From Pyxidicoccus xibeiensis (GTDB lineage: Bacteria > Myxococcota > Myxococcia > Myxococcales > Myxococcaceae): a DNA stretch of 64,000 nt. Both the position numbers and the translations under genes were made by a program. Numbering within the stretch: the stretch's first letter is position 1; each line of letters starts with the position of its first letter. Below, piece by piece: positions 35,937 to 43,959 of this stretch. The stretch lies in assembly GCF_024198175.1 (NCBI RefSeq), contig NZ_JAJVKV010000002.1:248001-312000 (forward strand). The letters run 5' to 3'. The notes under the pieces are model-generated. The model made no database searches, was not told the DNA's origin, and worked only from the letters and a program-made list of their open reading frames with translations.

Positions 35937-36785
35937 ATGAGCGTCCGCCTTCCCCCTGCGTCCACGACGTCTCGCACCGCGCCGGCAGAGGTCATGCGCG
36001 CCGCCGCGCCCGCGCTCACCGCGCCGCCCGCGGGCCTGCGAAAGGGCGACACGGGGCCCAAGGTGAAGCAGCTCCAGGACGCGTTCGTGAAGCTGGGCTA
36101 CATGACGCGGGCCCAGGTCAACACCGGCTACGGCACCTTCGGCCCCAAGACGGAAGCGGCCGTGAAGAAGTTCCAGGCCGACAAGAAGCTGCCCACCACC
36201 GGCTTCTACGGCGACCTGACCCACGCGGCGCTCAAGAAGGCGCTCTCCAGCGGCGGGAAGCCGCCCGTGGGGAATCCTCCGCCGACCTCGGGTGGCAAGT
36301 TCCCCAAGCCGCCCGTCATCAGCGCGCCCTCGCCCAACTACAACGACCGAGGCGGCAAGGACATCGACACCATCGTCCTTCACCACACCGCGTCCAACAA
36401 CGGCGCTGGCGACCTGGCGTGGATGCGCAATCCCAAGAGCCAGGTGTCCGCGCACTACATGGTGGACCGCGACGGGAAGATCTACCAGCTCGTCGGGGAC
36501 GACAAGCGCGCGTGGCACGCGGGCAAGAGCGAGCTGCATGGCGTGCCCACCGACGTGAACAGCCGCTCCATCGGCATCGAGCTGGTGAATGACGGCAGCG
36601 GCAAGACGCCCTTCACCGAGGCGCAGTACAAGGCCCTCACCCAGCTGACCGGCCACCTGAAGCAGAAGTACAACGTGCCCATGAAGAACGTCGTCGGCCA
36701 CGCCGACGTCGCGGTGCCCAAGGGCCGCAAGAACGACCCGGCGCCCAACTTCGACTGGAACCGGCTGCGCAAGGGCATCTCCTGA
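35937..36785 (+). CDS. Peptidoglycan-binding N-acetylmuramoyl-L-alanine amidase
   Basis: 282 aa. Residues about 33-103 are a PG_binding_1 domain (LRKGDTGPKVKQLQDAFVKL, FGPKTEAAVKKFQADKKLPT). After a Pro/Gly linker comes an Amidase_2 domain with Zn ligands in IVLHHTASN (149-150) and VVGHADVAVPKGRKNDPAPN, where GH and DP match AmpD-type ligands. No signal peptide is seen, so it may be released by lysis, another export route or be injected. It cleaves the stem peptide from muramic acid. Confidence 0.92.
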   Translation: MSVRLPPASTTSRTAPAEVMRAAAPALTAPPAGLRKGDTGPKVKQLQDAFVKLGYMTRAQVNTGYGTFGPKTEAAVKKFQADKKLPTTGFYGDLTHAALKKALSSGGKPPVGNPPPTSGGKFPKPPVISAPSPNYNDRGGKDIDTIVLHHTASNNGAGDLAWMRNPKSQVSAHYMVDRDGKIYQLVGDDKRAWHAGKSELHGVPTDVNSRSIGIELVNDGSGKTPFTEAQYKALTQLTGHLKQKYNVPMKNVVGHADVAVPKGRKNDPAPNFDWNRLRKGIS

Positions 36786-36978
36786 CCCGTCCCGGGCGCA
36801 GGGGGGGCGCGTCCGGTCCGCACGGCGGCCGAGGCTGGCTCGGGCCTGGCGGATGCTCGGGGATGGGTGCTGAGCCAGTGCCCGGCTGCCAGGCCGCCCG
36901 GGGTGATTGCTCCTGTCGCGAGGCGTTCGCACGCTTACCCAGGCCCCTCTTCGCGCGAAGGAGGGGAAGGAGCGGCGT

Positions 36979-37806
36979 GTGAGCCCTGTCGAGGGACTTC
37001 GAAACCTGGCCCTGGCCCTGGAGCGCCTCGCCGCGCGAGAGGCCGCGAGCAGCATGGTGCGTGGCGCCGCGGACGGCCTCCGCCAGGAGCTCCCGGAGGT
37101 GGACGCGCAGCTGCGCACGCTGCTCTCGGATGTGCTCACCGTCCTGGGACGCCTGGTGCATGAGGCCGCTGAGCACCAGCACCTGGAACCCGCGGCCGCG
37201 ACGCATGCCCTGGCCGTCGCCGCCACGCAGGGGGCGCTGGAGGTGCTGGAGCGCGAATGGCAGGACGGAGGGATGCCGCTGCACGGCTTCGTGCTGCGCA
37301 TCAACCAGCTCCTGGACGAGGTGATGGAGTTCGCCCACTCCCGCACCGACGAGATTCGCTCGCCGATGGAGCGCGGCCAGGCCCTCGCGCGGGGCATGGT
37401 GAAGGCCGCGGTGGAGGAGCTTCGCGAGTCCATGCCGGCCCTCGAGGCGGACGCACGGAAGCTGGCGCCTCGAGGCGCGGAGGTCGCCAGGAAGGTCGGG
37501 GGAGGGTTCATCGAAGGTGCCGTGTCCGGCCTGGAGAAGGACGCCGACGCCCTCGGGCGAATCATGGAGCGGCTGGGCCGCGGCCTGATGGCGGGGCTTC
37601 GCGACGAGCTGGCCTCCAGCCCACCTGCCTCACGCGAAGCGCTGACAGCGTCCGTGGAGTCGCTGGTGGAGCGCTCCTCCGCCGCGGCCGTCCGGGGCGC
37701 GGCCCGCTCGCTGGCCGCTCACGTGCGTCCCCTCCTGACCGCGGTGGGCACGGGCGGGGCGCTGCTGGCCCTGTCCCTGCTGGCGGTCCGCTGGCGCACC
37801 GCCTGA
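36979..37806 (+). CDS. Helical protein with C-terminal membrane anchor, unknown function
   Basis: 275 aa from a GTG at 36979 with GGAG 6 nt upstream. Mostly amphipathic helices (LRNLALALERLAAREAASSM, ERGQALARGMVKAAVEELRE) and a final hydrophobic segment (LLTAVGTGGALLALSLLAVR) followed by WRTA. It ends 4 bp before the 42-bp repeat at the left end of the integrated element; in the ancestral chromosome it faced the DUF4349 gene with only 8 bp between stop codons. Confidence 0.7.
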   Translation: MSPVEGLRNLALALERLAAREAASSMVRGAADGLRQELPEVDAQLRTLLSDVLTVLGRLVHEAAEHQHLEPAAATHALAVAATQGALEVLEREWQDGGMPLHGFVLRINQLLDEVMEFAHSRTDEIRSPMERGQALARGMVKAAVEELRESMPALEADARKLAPRGAEVARKVGGGFIEGAVSGLEKDADALGRIMERLGRGLMAGLRDELASSPPASREALTASVESLVERSSAAAVRGAARSLAAHVRPLLTAVGTGGALLALSLLAVRWRTA

Positions 37807-37810
37807 CTGG

Positions 37811-37852
37811 CCCGTCAGTCCCAGACGAACAGCCACTTCACGGCCTTGCCCA
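37811..37852. repeat. Left attachment site, 42-bp core
   Basis: Identical for 42 bp to 48711-48752. It duplicates the last 12 codons and stop of the DUF4349 gene, orphaned here. Left flank (ACTGG) is chromosomal; right flank (GGTGGTGACG) is element DNA. Which copy is the original depends on element ends; polarity is deduced from the intact gene on the right. Confidence 0.93.
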
Positions 37853-37893
37853 GGTGGTGACGTTTAAGAGTGGGGCAGAACGCTGTAGGGTGC

Positions 37894-37915
37894 GACTTGG
37901 CGCCGACTTGGCGCC
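37894..37915 (+). repeat. Tandem TTGGCGCC sites at left end of element
   Basis: GACTTGGCGCC occurs twice back to back (37894-37904 and 37905-37915), 18-39 bp before the integrase start. TTGGCGCC copies are 11 bp apart, the same spacing as the pair at the right end (48618 and 48629). They are plausible arm-type integrase or excisionase sites, or operators of the int promoter. Confidence 0.55.
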
Positions 37916-37932
37916 ACCCTTAGCGAGGCGCC

Positions 37933-39156
37933 ATGTCCGAAGCAGCTCCCCCGGAGTACCCATCCCAGCAACGTCAACGCGCCTGGCCAGGCGGTTTCGT
38001 TCGGCTCTCGCGTGGGCGCGAAGTGTTCGTGATTGAGCGGCGCGCGGGGAGCGGCAAGCGCTACAAAATCGCGCTCGACGTGCGGACGGAACGGGAGGCG
38101 CTCGCCGAACTGGCGCTATTCGAGCGCGACCCGGCCGGCTACCAGACGAGGAAGCAGCAGCGTCGTGAGCGCGCGGCCGACACGGGCGGGATGCGCCTCG
38201 ACGCGGCGGCGCTCGGCGAGTTCTTCACGGACGCGAGGGCGAAGGTAGCGCGCGGGGAGCTCTCCGTGGGGTACGTGCGCCACGCGCTACAGCCGTACCT
38301 CATAGCGTGGGCGGAAGCACTCGGCGGGCGGGAGCTGCGCGCCGTGTCGCTCGCCGAGCTGAACGCGATTCTGGGCCGGTGGACCGGCGCTGGCCCCAAG
38401 CGGATTGTCGTGCTGAAGGCGTTCACCGCGTGGGCGCGGAGCAAGGGACGCCTTGCCCAGAAGGATGACCCTACGCTCGGCCTGAAAGTGCCTCCGGTGA
38501 CAACGCGCCCAATGGAAGCCCGGGCATTCACCGCATCCAAGGTCGAGGCGGTATACGCGGCCCTGCGCAACTACACATTCGCCCCCGGGCACGGGAGCGA
38601 CGCGCCCGCGAGCGCGCCACGCGTGACGGTGGACATGCAGCCAGTCCGGGACGTGTTCGTTCTCCGTGCGAAATGCGGGATGCACGGCACGGAGATTGAC
38701 CGACTGGCGCGCGGAGCGGGAACGGTGCGCGTGCTCACAGGGCAAGGGGAGATTGCGGCAACGCTCGTGTTCCCGCACAAGCGCGGCGGTGAGCACGTCG
38801 TCAGCGTGGACGCCCAAGCGCTCGCGGCTGCCCAACGGTTGCAGGCACGCGGAAAGGCGCCGGACCCCGTAACCACGTCGCGCGCCGTCGCTCGCGTCAT
38901 CGCCGAGTACCCGGAGCTGGACGGATTCGCCTTTGAACGGCTGCGGCACACATTCATTACCCTGGGGGCGGCCGGGCGCGTAGTCACCGCAAAGGGCGGG
39001 GGCGTGCCGCTCGAGTTGCTAAGCCAAGTGGCGGGGCACACGAGCACGGCGACCACGCGCCGGCACTACCTCGGCACCCATGTCCCGCCGATGGTCGTCC
39101 TGCCGTTGCAGCTTGTGAACGAGGACGACCCAAAGCCCGCGCCGACTGCCCCGTAA
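37933..39156 (+). CDS. Tyrosine recombinase (integrase) of the element
   Basis: 407 aa, starting 80 bp inside the left attachment repeat, as expected for an element integrase. Residues 1-75 are an Arg/Lys-rich arm-binding region; 90-190 are the SAM-like core-binding domain; 200-400 are catalytic. The catalytic Arg (box II), His and Tyr are seen as R338 (FERLRHTF), H369 (VAGHTSTATT) and Y379 (RHYLGTH). In place of the usual box I Arg of TGxRxxE it has CGMHGTEI with His251, and box II begins Glu335 rather than His. It directs integration at the 42-bp core. Confidence 0.9.
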   Translation: MSEAAPPEYPSQQRQRAWPGGFVRLSRGREVFVIERRAGSGKRYKIALDVRTEREALAELALFERDPAGYQTRKQQRRERAADTGGMRLDAAALGEFFTDARAKVARGELSVGYVRHALQPYLIAWAEALGGRELRAVSLAELNAILGRWTGAGPKRIVVLKAFTAWARSKGRLAQKDDPTLGLKVPPVTTRPMEARAFTASKVEAVYAALRNYTFAPGHGSDAPASAPRVTVDMQPVRDVFVLRAKCGMHGTEIDRLARGAGTVRVLTGQGEIAATLVFPHKRGGEHVVSVDAQALAAAQRLQARGKAPDPVTTSRAVARVIAEYPELDGFAFERLRHTFITLGAAGRVVTAKGGGVPLELLSQVAGHTSTATTRRHYLGTHVPPMVVLPLQLVNEDDPKPAPTAP

Positions 39157-39267
39157 ACGCCTGTAACACCGGTTGTTTTTCGGCGCCGAGATGACAGACA
39201 TATGTGAGCTGTCCAATCGTCTGGGGCCGAGTATCGCGAATCGGAGACCCGTTGTAGTTGTTGGAGC

Positions 39268-39522
39268 ATGGTCACTCCAACGCCAACCAACACGCCTGAG
39301 CAGCGCCCCTCGCGGGGAGGCGCCCGGTACGGAGCGCCGCTGGAGCCGTCCCACCGTGGCACCCTCGCGGCACTCGTGCGGGAGGTCGGCGAGAATGTCG
39401 CTCAGGAACGGCTGGGCATCGGCCGTCCCACGTTGGCGCGTGCGCTCGGCGGGCTCGGGCTACGCCGTGGGACGCTCGCGCTCATCCATGACGCGCTGAC
39501 GAAGCAGGCGGGCCAGCCGTGA
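39268..39522 (+). CDS. Small helix-turn-helix-like protein
   Basis: 84 aa. N-terminal 35 residues are Pro/Arg-rich. The C-terminal part (VREVGENVAQERLGIGRPTL, then ALGGLGLRRGTLALIHDALT) looks like a short helix-turn-helix in which GIGRPTLARAL would be the recognition helix. It overlaps the excisionase-like gene by 4 nt (GTGA), so both are translationally coupled. Possibly a repressor or control protein of the element; no family match is certain. Confidence 0.65.
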   Translation: MVTPTPTNTPEQRPSRGGARYGAPLEPSHRGTLAALVREVGENVAQERLGIGRPTLARALGGLGLRRGTLALIHDALTKQAGQP

Positions 39523-39803
39523 GTGACCTGCTCGACGTGGAACAGGCGGCCTCCCGGCTCCGCTGCTCGCGGCGCCGCGTGTTCGAGCTGCTCGCGGCCG
39601 GCACGCTCGTACGGGGGCCGAAGTACGGCCGGCGCACCGTCATCACTGCGGAGTCCGTCAACGCGGCACTCGTGCCCACGGAAGCGCTCGTGCTCACCAC
39701 GACCGAAGCGCCCAAGCGTCGCGCGCCGCGCTCGCTCGTGGCGGACCTGGATGCACTCCGCGAGCAACAGCGCGCGGAATGGAAGACGCGCCGTCCCGCG
39801 TGA
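39519..39803 (+). CDS. Excisionase-type helix-turn-helix protein
   Basis: 94 aa from GTG 39519. The first 50 residues (DLLDVEQAASRLRCSRRRVF, ELLAAGTLVRGPKYGRRTVI) match the MerR/HTH_17 fold of excisionases and small phage regulators: a 'DVEQAASRL..S..RV..L...G.L' helix pair followed by a wing. The C-terminal tail is charged. Its place just after the integrase and before the replication gene fits a recombination directionality factor or regulator. Confidence 0.75.
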   Translation: MSDLLDVEQAASRLRCSRRRVFELLAAGTLVRGPKYGRRTVITAESVNAALVPTEALVLTTTEAPKRRAPRSLVADLDALREQQRAEWKTRRPA

Positions 39804-39815
39804 GACTGAAACGGC

Positions 39816-39850
39816 GAGAGCGCCGGCCCTTCGCGGGGGTCGGCGCTCTC
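39816..39850 (+). promoter_or_regulatory. Stem-loop upstream of the replication gene
   Basis: GAGAGCGCCG (39816-39825) and CGGCGCTCTC (39841-39850) make a perfect 10-bp stem around a 15-nt loop, between the excisionase-like gene and the prim-pol gene. No U-tract follows. It could be an attenuator or terminator; P4-type elements use RNA-mediated termination upstream of their replication gene, so it deserves attention. Confidence 0.5.
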
Positions 39851-39878
39851 AAGCACTCGTAGAGTCGAGGTCAAACAA

Positions 39879-42410
39879 GTGCAGGCACAAAATAACGTGG
39901 TCCCCCTTCCGGTTGCAACCCCTCGCACGGAGAAGGCTGCTCTTCTCCTCGCCCGCCTGGGCTGGCACCTCTTGCCGGTGAACTCCGCGCGCACTGACGG
40001 GTCCTGCTCGTGCTCCAAGGGCGCCGCGTGCAAGTCGTCTGGGAAACACCCGCGCTTGAACGACTGGGTCGACGAAGCCACGGACGACCTCGACGTCATC
40101 AACGGCTGGTTCCGCCAGTGGCCCGACGCGAACCTGGGCGTTGCCACGGGCGAAGCGTCGGGGTTCTTCGTCCTGGACGTGGACCCGGACAAGGGCGGCG
40201 CCGACAGCCTCGCGGCGCTCATCGCCGAGCACGGCCCGCTACCGCTCACCACGCACGCGATTACCGGGAGCGGTGGGGCGCACTACCTCTTCAACCTGCC
40301 CGCCTACCCGCTGTCGAACTCCGCGTCCCGCATCGGTCGCGGCCTCGACACGCGCGCCAATGGCGGCCAAATCGTCGTGGCGCCTTCCAGGAGCGCGAAA
40401 GGTCAGTACCGCTGGGTGCGCCCACCCTGGGAGACTCCGCCCGCTGACGCCCCCGCCTGGCTCCTGGCTGCGCTGTCGCGCGGTCCATCCGCCCCCGCGC
40501 CGAGCGAGGAGGCCCGCGGCTACTTCCCGCCCGCGTCCGCCGCCGTGCTGGAGCAGGCCCGCGAGGCGCTGGAGCGCCACGGCCCCGGGCCGGCGCGTGT
40601 GAATGGGGAAGGTGGCGGACAGCACACCGTCCAGGCGTGCTCCATCCTGAGCCACGACTTTGCCCTCGACGATGACGAGTGCATGGGACTCCTCCGCGAG
40701 TGGAACGAAACGCGTACTCCGCCGTGGAGTGAAGACGAGCTGCGCGAACGACTGGAGCGCGGCCGGCGCTACGGCAAAGCCGCCTACGGGTGCCGGCGCT
40801 CCATGGATGCACTCGCGCAGGTGCGCAAGCTCATCGCCGACTGGCAGGCCAACGGGAGCGACGACCCGATGGCGCTCGTGGTCGCCGCTCGCAAGGTGCC
40901 CACCGACGACAACGCGGTGCGCTCGCTCATCGCTCGGGAGCTCAGAGCCGCAACGGGTATCGGCCTGCGGGAGCTGGACTTGCCCCCCGCCGTGGACAGG
41001 GAGGAAGCAGCGGCGCGAGCCGAGCGGCAACGCGCATACGAGGACGGGAGCGATGCCGCGTTGATTGACCCTTCCGCGCCGCTCGACGTGGCCCGGCGCT
41101 TCCTGGCGTCTGGCGCGGACGCGGAAGGAATGCCCGCGCTCAGGCGCTGGCAGGGTGCATTCTTCAAGGCGCAAGGCTCGCACTACGCACCCTGCACGGA
41201 CGAAGCGGTGAGGGCCGACCTCTACCGGTTCACGGATGGCAAGCGCAACCTTGTTACGAATGCACCTGTGAAGCCGGACAGGCAGCTTGTGGAGACGGTC
41301 GCCCACGCGGCCACGGCGGCAGCCGCCCTGGACGCACGCACCGCGCCCGCGTGGATTCGCAAGGTGGACGGCGACCACGAGCCGGCCGAAATCGTTGCCT
41401 TCCCTAACGGCCTGCTCCACGTCCCCACGCGCACCTTCCGCCCGCCGACGCGGCGCCTGTTCAACCTCAACGCGCTGAGCTTCGACTATGAGGCGAGCGC
41501 CCCCGCGCCTTCCGCCTGGCTCGCGTTCCTCGCGCAAGTCTGGCCCGACGATTCGGAGAGCGTGGAGACGCTGCAGGAGTTCATGGGGCTCGCGCTCACC
41601 GGGGACACGTCGTTTCAGAAAATCTTCCTCATGGTGGGCCCCAAGCGCTCGGGGAAAGGCACCATCGCCCGCGTGCTTCAATCCCTGGTGGGCGAGGCCA
41701 ACCACTCGGCGCCGACGCTTAGCGGGCTCGGGCAACAATTCGGGCTTGAGCCGCTCATCGGGAAGACGCTCGCCGTCATCAGTGACGCGCGGTTGGGCGG
41801 ACGGGCGGACCTGGGCACCGTGACGGAAAACCTCCTGCGCGTCTCCGGTGAGGACACCATCAGCGTCCCGCGCAAGCACCGGGAAGACTGGAACGTGAAG
41901 CTGTCCACGCGATTCCTCATTCTCTCCAACGAAGTCCCGGCGCTGCTGGACCAGAGCGGCGCGCTCGCGTCGCGGTTCGTGGTGCTGCGCATGACGGCGT
42001 CTTTCTTCGGGCAGGAGGACCGCGGCCTTACCGCGAGGCTGCTGGCTGAGCTGCCCAGCATCCTGCTTTGGAGCTTGGCGGGCCTGGACCGCCTGCGCGC
42101 CCGAGGCTACTTCCGCCAGCCAGCGAGCGGCCAGGAGATGTTCCGCCAGTTGGAGACGTTGGGCAGCCCCGTCAAGGCGTTCGTAGAGGAGTGCTGCGAA
42201 GTGAAGCCCGGCGCCACCGTGGCGTGCGCAGACTTGTTCACCGCGTGGTGCCTGCACGCTTCCAGCCAGGGTCGGGAGCATCCGGGGACGGCGCAGATGT
42301 TCGGCCGCAACCTGTCGGCCGCGTTCCCTGGGATTGGCACCACGCGCCCGCGTGCGGCGGATGGTTCGCAGGTCCGCCAGTACGCGGGAATCCGGCTCAA
42401 GGCTCCATAG
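39879..42410 (+). CDS. Bifunctional primase-polymerase / D5-like helicase replication protein
   Basis: 843 aa from GTG 39879. Residues about 15-200 are a prim-pol domain (LLARLGWHLLPVNS, then the metal-binding FFVLDVDPDKGG with D100/D102 and ITGSGGAHYLFNLP). Residues 210-310 may be a primase C-terminal extension. From about 540 comes a D5/SF3-type helicase: Walker A GPKRSGKGT at 587-595, KTLAVISDARLGGRADLGTV, and FLILSNEVPALLDQSGALAS. The fusion of primase and helicase is the pattern of P4 alpha and related satellite or plasmid replication proteins. It should start replication at a nearby origin. Confidence 0.93.
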   Translation: MQAQNNVVPLPVATPRTEKAALLLARLGWHLLPVNSARTDGSCSCSKGAACKSSGKHPRLNDWVDEATDDLDVINGWFRQWPDANLGVATGEASGFFVLDVDPDKGGADSLAALIAEHGPLPLTTHAITGSGGAHYLFNLPAYPLSNSASRIGRGLDTRANGGQIVVAPSRSAKGQYRWVRPPWETPPADAPAWLLAALSRGPSAPAPSEEARGYFPPASAAVLEQAREALERHGPGPARVNGEGGGQHTVQACSILSHDFALDDDECMGLLREWNETRTPPWSEDELRERLERGRRYGKAAYGCRRSMDALAQVRKLIADWQANGSDDPMALVVAARKVPTDDNAVRSLIARELRAATGIGLRELDLPPAVDREEAAARAERQRAYEDGSDAALIDPSAPLDVARRFLASGADAEGMPALRRWQGAFFKAQGSHYAPCTDEAVRADLYRFTDGKRNLVTNAPVKPDRQLVETVAHAATAAAALDARTAPAWIRKVDGDHEPAEIVAFPNGLLHVPTRTFRPPTRRLFNLNALSFDYEASAPAPSAWLAFLAQVWPDDSESVETLQEFMGLALTGDTSFQKIFLMVGPKRSGKGTIARVLQSLVGEANHSAPTLSGLGQQFGLEPLIGKTLAVISDARLGGRADLGTVTENLLRVSGEDTISVPRKHREDWNVKLSTRFLILSNEVPALLDQSGALASRFVVLRMTASFFGQEDRGLTARLLAELPSILLWSLAGLDRLRARGYFRQPASGQEMFRQLETLGSPVKAFVEECCEVKPGATVACADLFTAWCLHASSQGREHPGTAQMFGRNLSAAFPGIGTTRPRAADGSQVRQYAGIRLKAP

Positions 42411-42435
42411 ACAGCCGCCATGCCGTGGCACCGTG

Positions 42436-42466
42436 GCCCCTCGGGTGAGCATCCCCGGGGGGCTTT
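42436..42466 (+). terminator. Terminator after the prim-pol gene
   Basis: Arms 42436-42445 and 42454-42463 form a 10-bp GC-rich stem (one G-U) with an 8-nt loop, followed by TTTCG. It lies 26 nt beyond the stop codon of the replication gene. Confidence 0.65.
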
Positions 42467-42488
42467 CGCGTTCATGGCGCGTCCGGCC

Positions 42489-42657
42489 TGAGTCGCAGTG
42501 AGTCGCGACACAGACCATTGCAGGCCAGTCAGAAACGAAATTGAAAAGGAGAAGGTGGGTATATTTACTAATATTAATATATACACCCCGCTGAAACGCA
42601 TACGTAAAGACTTCCCCGGGGCGTGCAGTGCAGTGTGTCGCGTCTCAGTGCGACTCA
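42489..42657. other. Candidate replication origin of the element
   Basis: In the gene-free 42411-43032 interval, an AT-rich patch (42538-42600, with ATATTTACTAATATTAATAT) stands out in GC-rich surroundings. It is flanked by inverted repeats: TGAGTCGCA (42489-42497; TGAGTCGC again at 42499-42506) on the left and TGCGACTCA (42649-42657) on the right, and CGCGACACA (42504-42512) against TGTGTCGCG (42634-42642). An unwinding region between repeated sites beside the replication gene is origin-like. From 42658 to 43032 I see no gene. Confidence 0.6.
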
Positions 42658-43032
42658 CCCCAACACCGCGCATTGTCATGCATGTGCGCACATAGACATA
42701 CACCCACCCCCTACATGTAGGTTCTTCCGTCCCACCCCCATACTACGGGTGCCAGAGAGCGCGCTTCCCATCTACTGGGGGTGCGCGAGACGTGTTACCA
42801 GGGGGTTACGGGGATGTAGGTGCCCGGCTCACCAGTGCGCCGGCGTGCGCTGGAATGCTCCCCGGTGCGTGCAAACGCCTGGATTGACAGCGGGTTCCGG
42901 CTCTGTTCCACGGGTTCCAGGGCGCGTCGGGTGTCGGCTCCCGCGTCGGGCGGAAGCTGCCGGGCCCGAGTAGACGCGTTTGCGATTCCGGGCGATACCA
43001 ATGACAGCCGCACCGTCAAAGGAGACGCACCG

Positions 43033-43554
43033 ATGAAATTCACTGAGGAAGAGAATGCACAACGCAAGTCCATCATGGCGGGGGCGATGTCCGCCGCGGC
43101 ATCGCACGCGGCGACGCTGGGAATCGAGCTGACGACGGAGCAGACCGCCCAGGTGATGGAGCGGCTGGGCGCCATCCTGGCCGACCTGCACGCCCACGAG
43201 GAGACGGCCGCCCTGGACCTGCTCACGGCCGCCAGTACGTTGCAGGTCATCGGCGAGGTGTTGGGCATCATCCCAACGCCGAGCTCCACGCCGGACCCGG
43301 ACCCCCTCGCGCTGGGGCTCGAGCTGGCGCACGTGGCCGGCGTCGCCACGGCGAACCTGCTCAAGAGCGGGGGCTATCCGGAGCCGACCGCGATTCAGCG
43401 CGGGCAGCTCGTGACTGCGGCGCGGAAGCTTGCGCACCCGCTCATCCGCGACGCGGTCCCGTTCGATGAGGCGTGCGCGGCAATCCAGGAGTTCATGGGC
43501 GTGGCCGTGCTGGTGGTGATGGGCCCCGCTCCCGCTCGCGCGCACTTCAACTGA
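43033..43554 (+). CDS. Element protein of unknown function (173 aa)
   Basis: The start ATG 43033 is set by AAAGGAG 10 nt upstream; upstream in-frame codons are less likely. The protein is Ala-rich and helical (AEENAQRKSIMAGAMSAAAS-like start, then TAQVMERLGAILADLHAHEE, EAALDLLTAAS-type helices) with an internal Pro/Asp/Ser linker (TPSSTPDPDP). No family recognised. Its place just upstream of the capsid genes suggests a structural or regulatory role. Confidence 0.7.
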   Translation: MKFTEEENAQRKSIMAGAMSAAASHAATLGIELTTEQTAQVMERLGAILADLHAHEETAALDLLTAASTLQVIGEVLGIIPTPSSTPDPDPLALGLELAHVAGVATANLLKSGGYPEPTAIQRGQLVTAARKLAHPLIRDAVPFDEACAAIQEFMGVAVLVVMGPAPARAHFN

Positions 43555-43564
43555 GGGGACGGCC

Positions 43565-43912
43565 ATGCACGTTGACCCCGTCATGTATGAAGCGTTCGCC
43601 CGCGAGACGGCGAACATCCTGCGCGAGGACTTGCGCGGCTGGGCGCTGGAGGTGATGCGCTCCGGCTTGAGCTACGCCGCCCGGATGGCTGAGCGGGATA
43701 GGTGTCTCCGGGCGGCTGCCGAATTCCTTCCCGACGGCCTGAGCATGTCCGAGCGCGTGCGGCGCCTGCACTCCGCGATGAGCACGATGGCGCGCTCGAC
43801 GCGGCCGGCGCATCCGGACGGGAGCACGTTGGAAGGTTGCATAGCGCTCGCGCTGCTCGCCCGGGACCGCGTCCCGAACGTGCGGCAGCTGCGCAAAGTG
43901 CTGGAGGCTTGA
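43565..43912 (+). CDS. Element protein of unknown function (115 aa)
   Basis: Starts 10 bp after the previous gene, with GGGG before ATG. Helical, charged (EAFARETANILREDLRGWAL, AERDRCLRAAAEFLPDGLSM, LRKVLEA at the end). No signal peptide or membrane segment. Co-directional with the preceding gene and the capsid gene; function unknown. Confidence 0.65.
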   Translation: MHVDPVMYEAFARETANILREDLRGWALEVMRSGLSYAARMAERDRCLRAAAEFLPDGLSMSERVRRLHSAMSTMARSTRPAHPDGSTLEGCIALALLARDRVPNVRQLRKVLEA

Positions 43913-43959
43913 ATTTTGGCCGAGTAGTAATTGCAAACAACCCCTGTCATTGATGGGGC

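Noticed and set aside
39157-39185. Weak dyad and T-run after the integrase as a terminator
   Set aside because: The stem is short and imperfect, so I did not list it as a feature.
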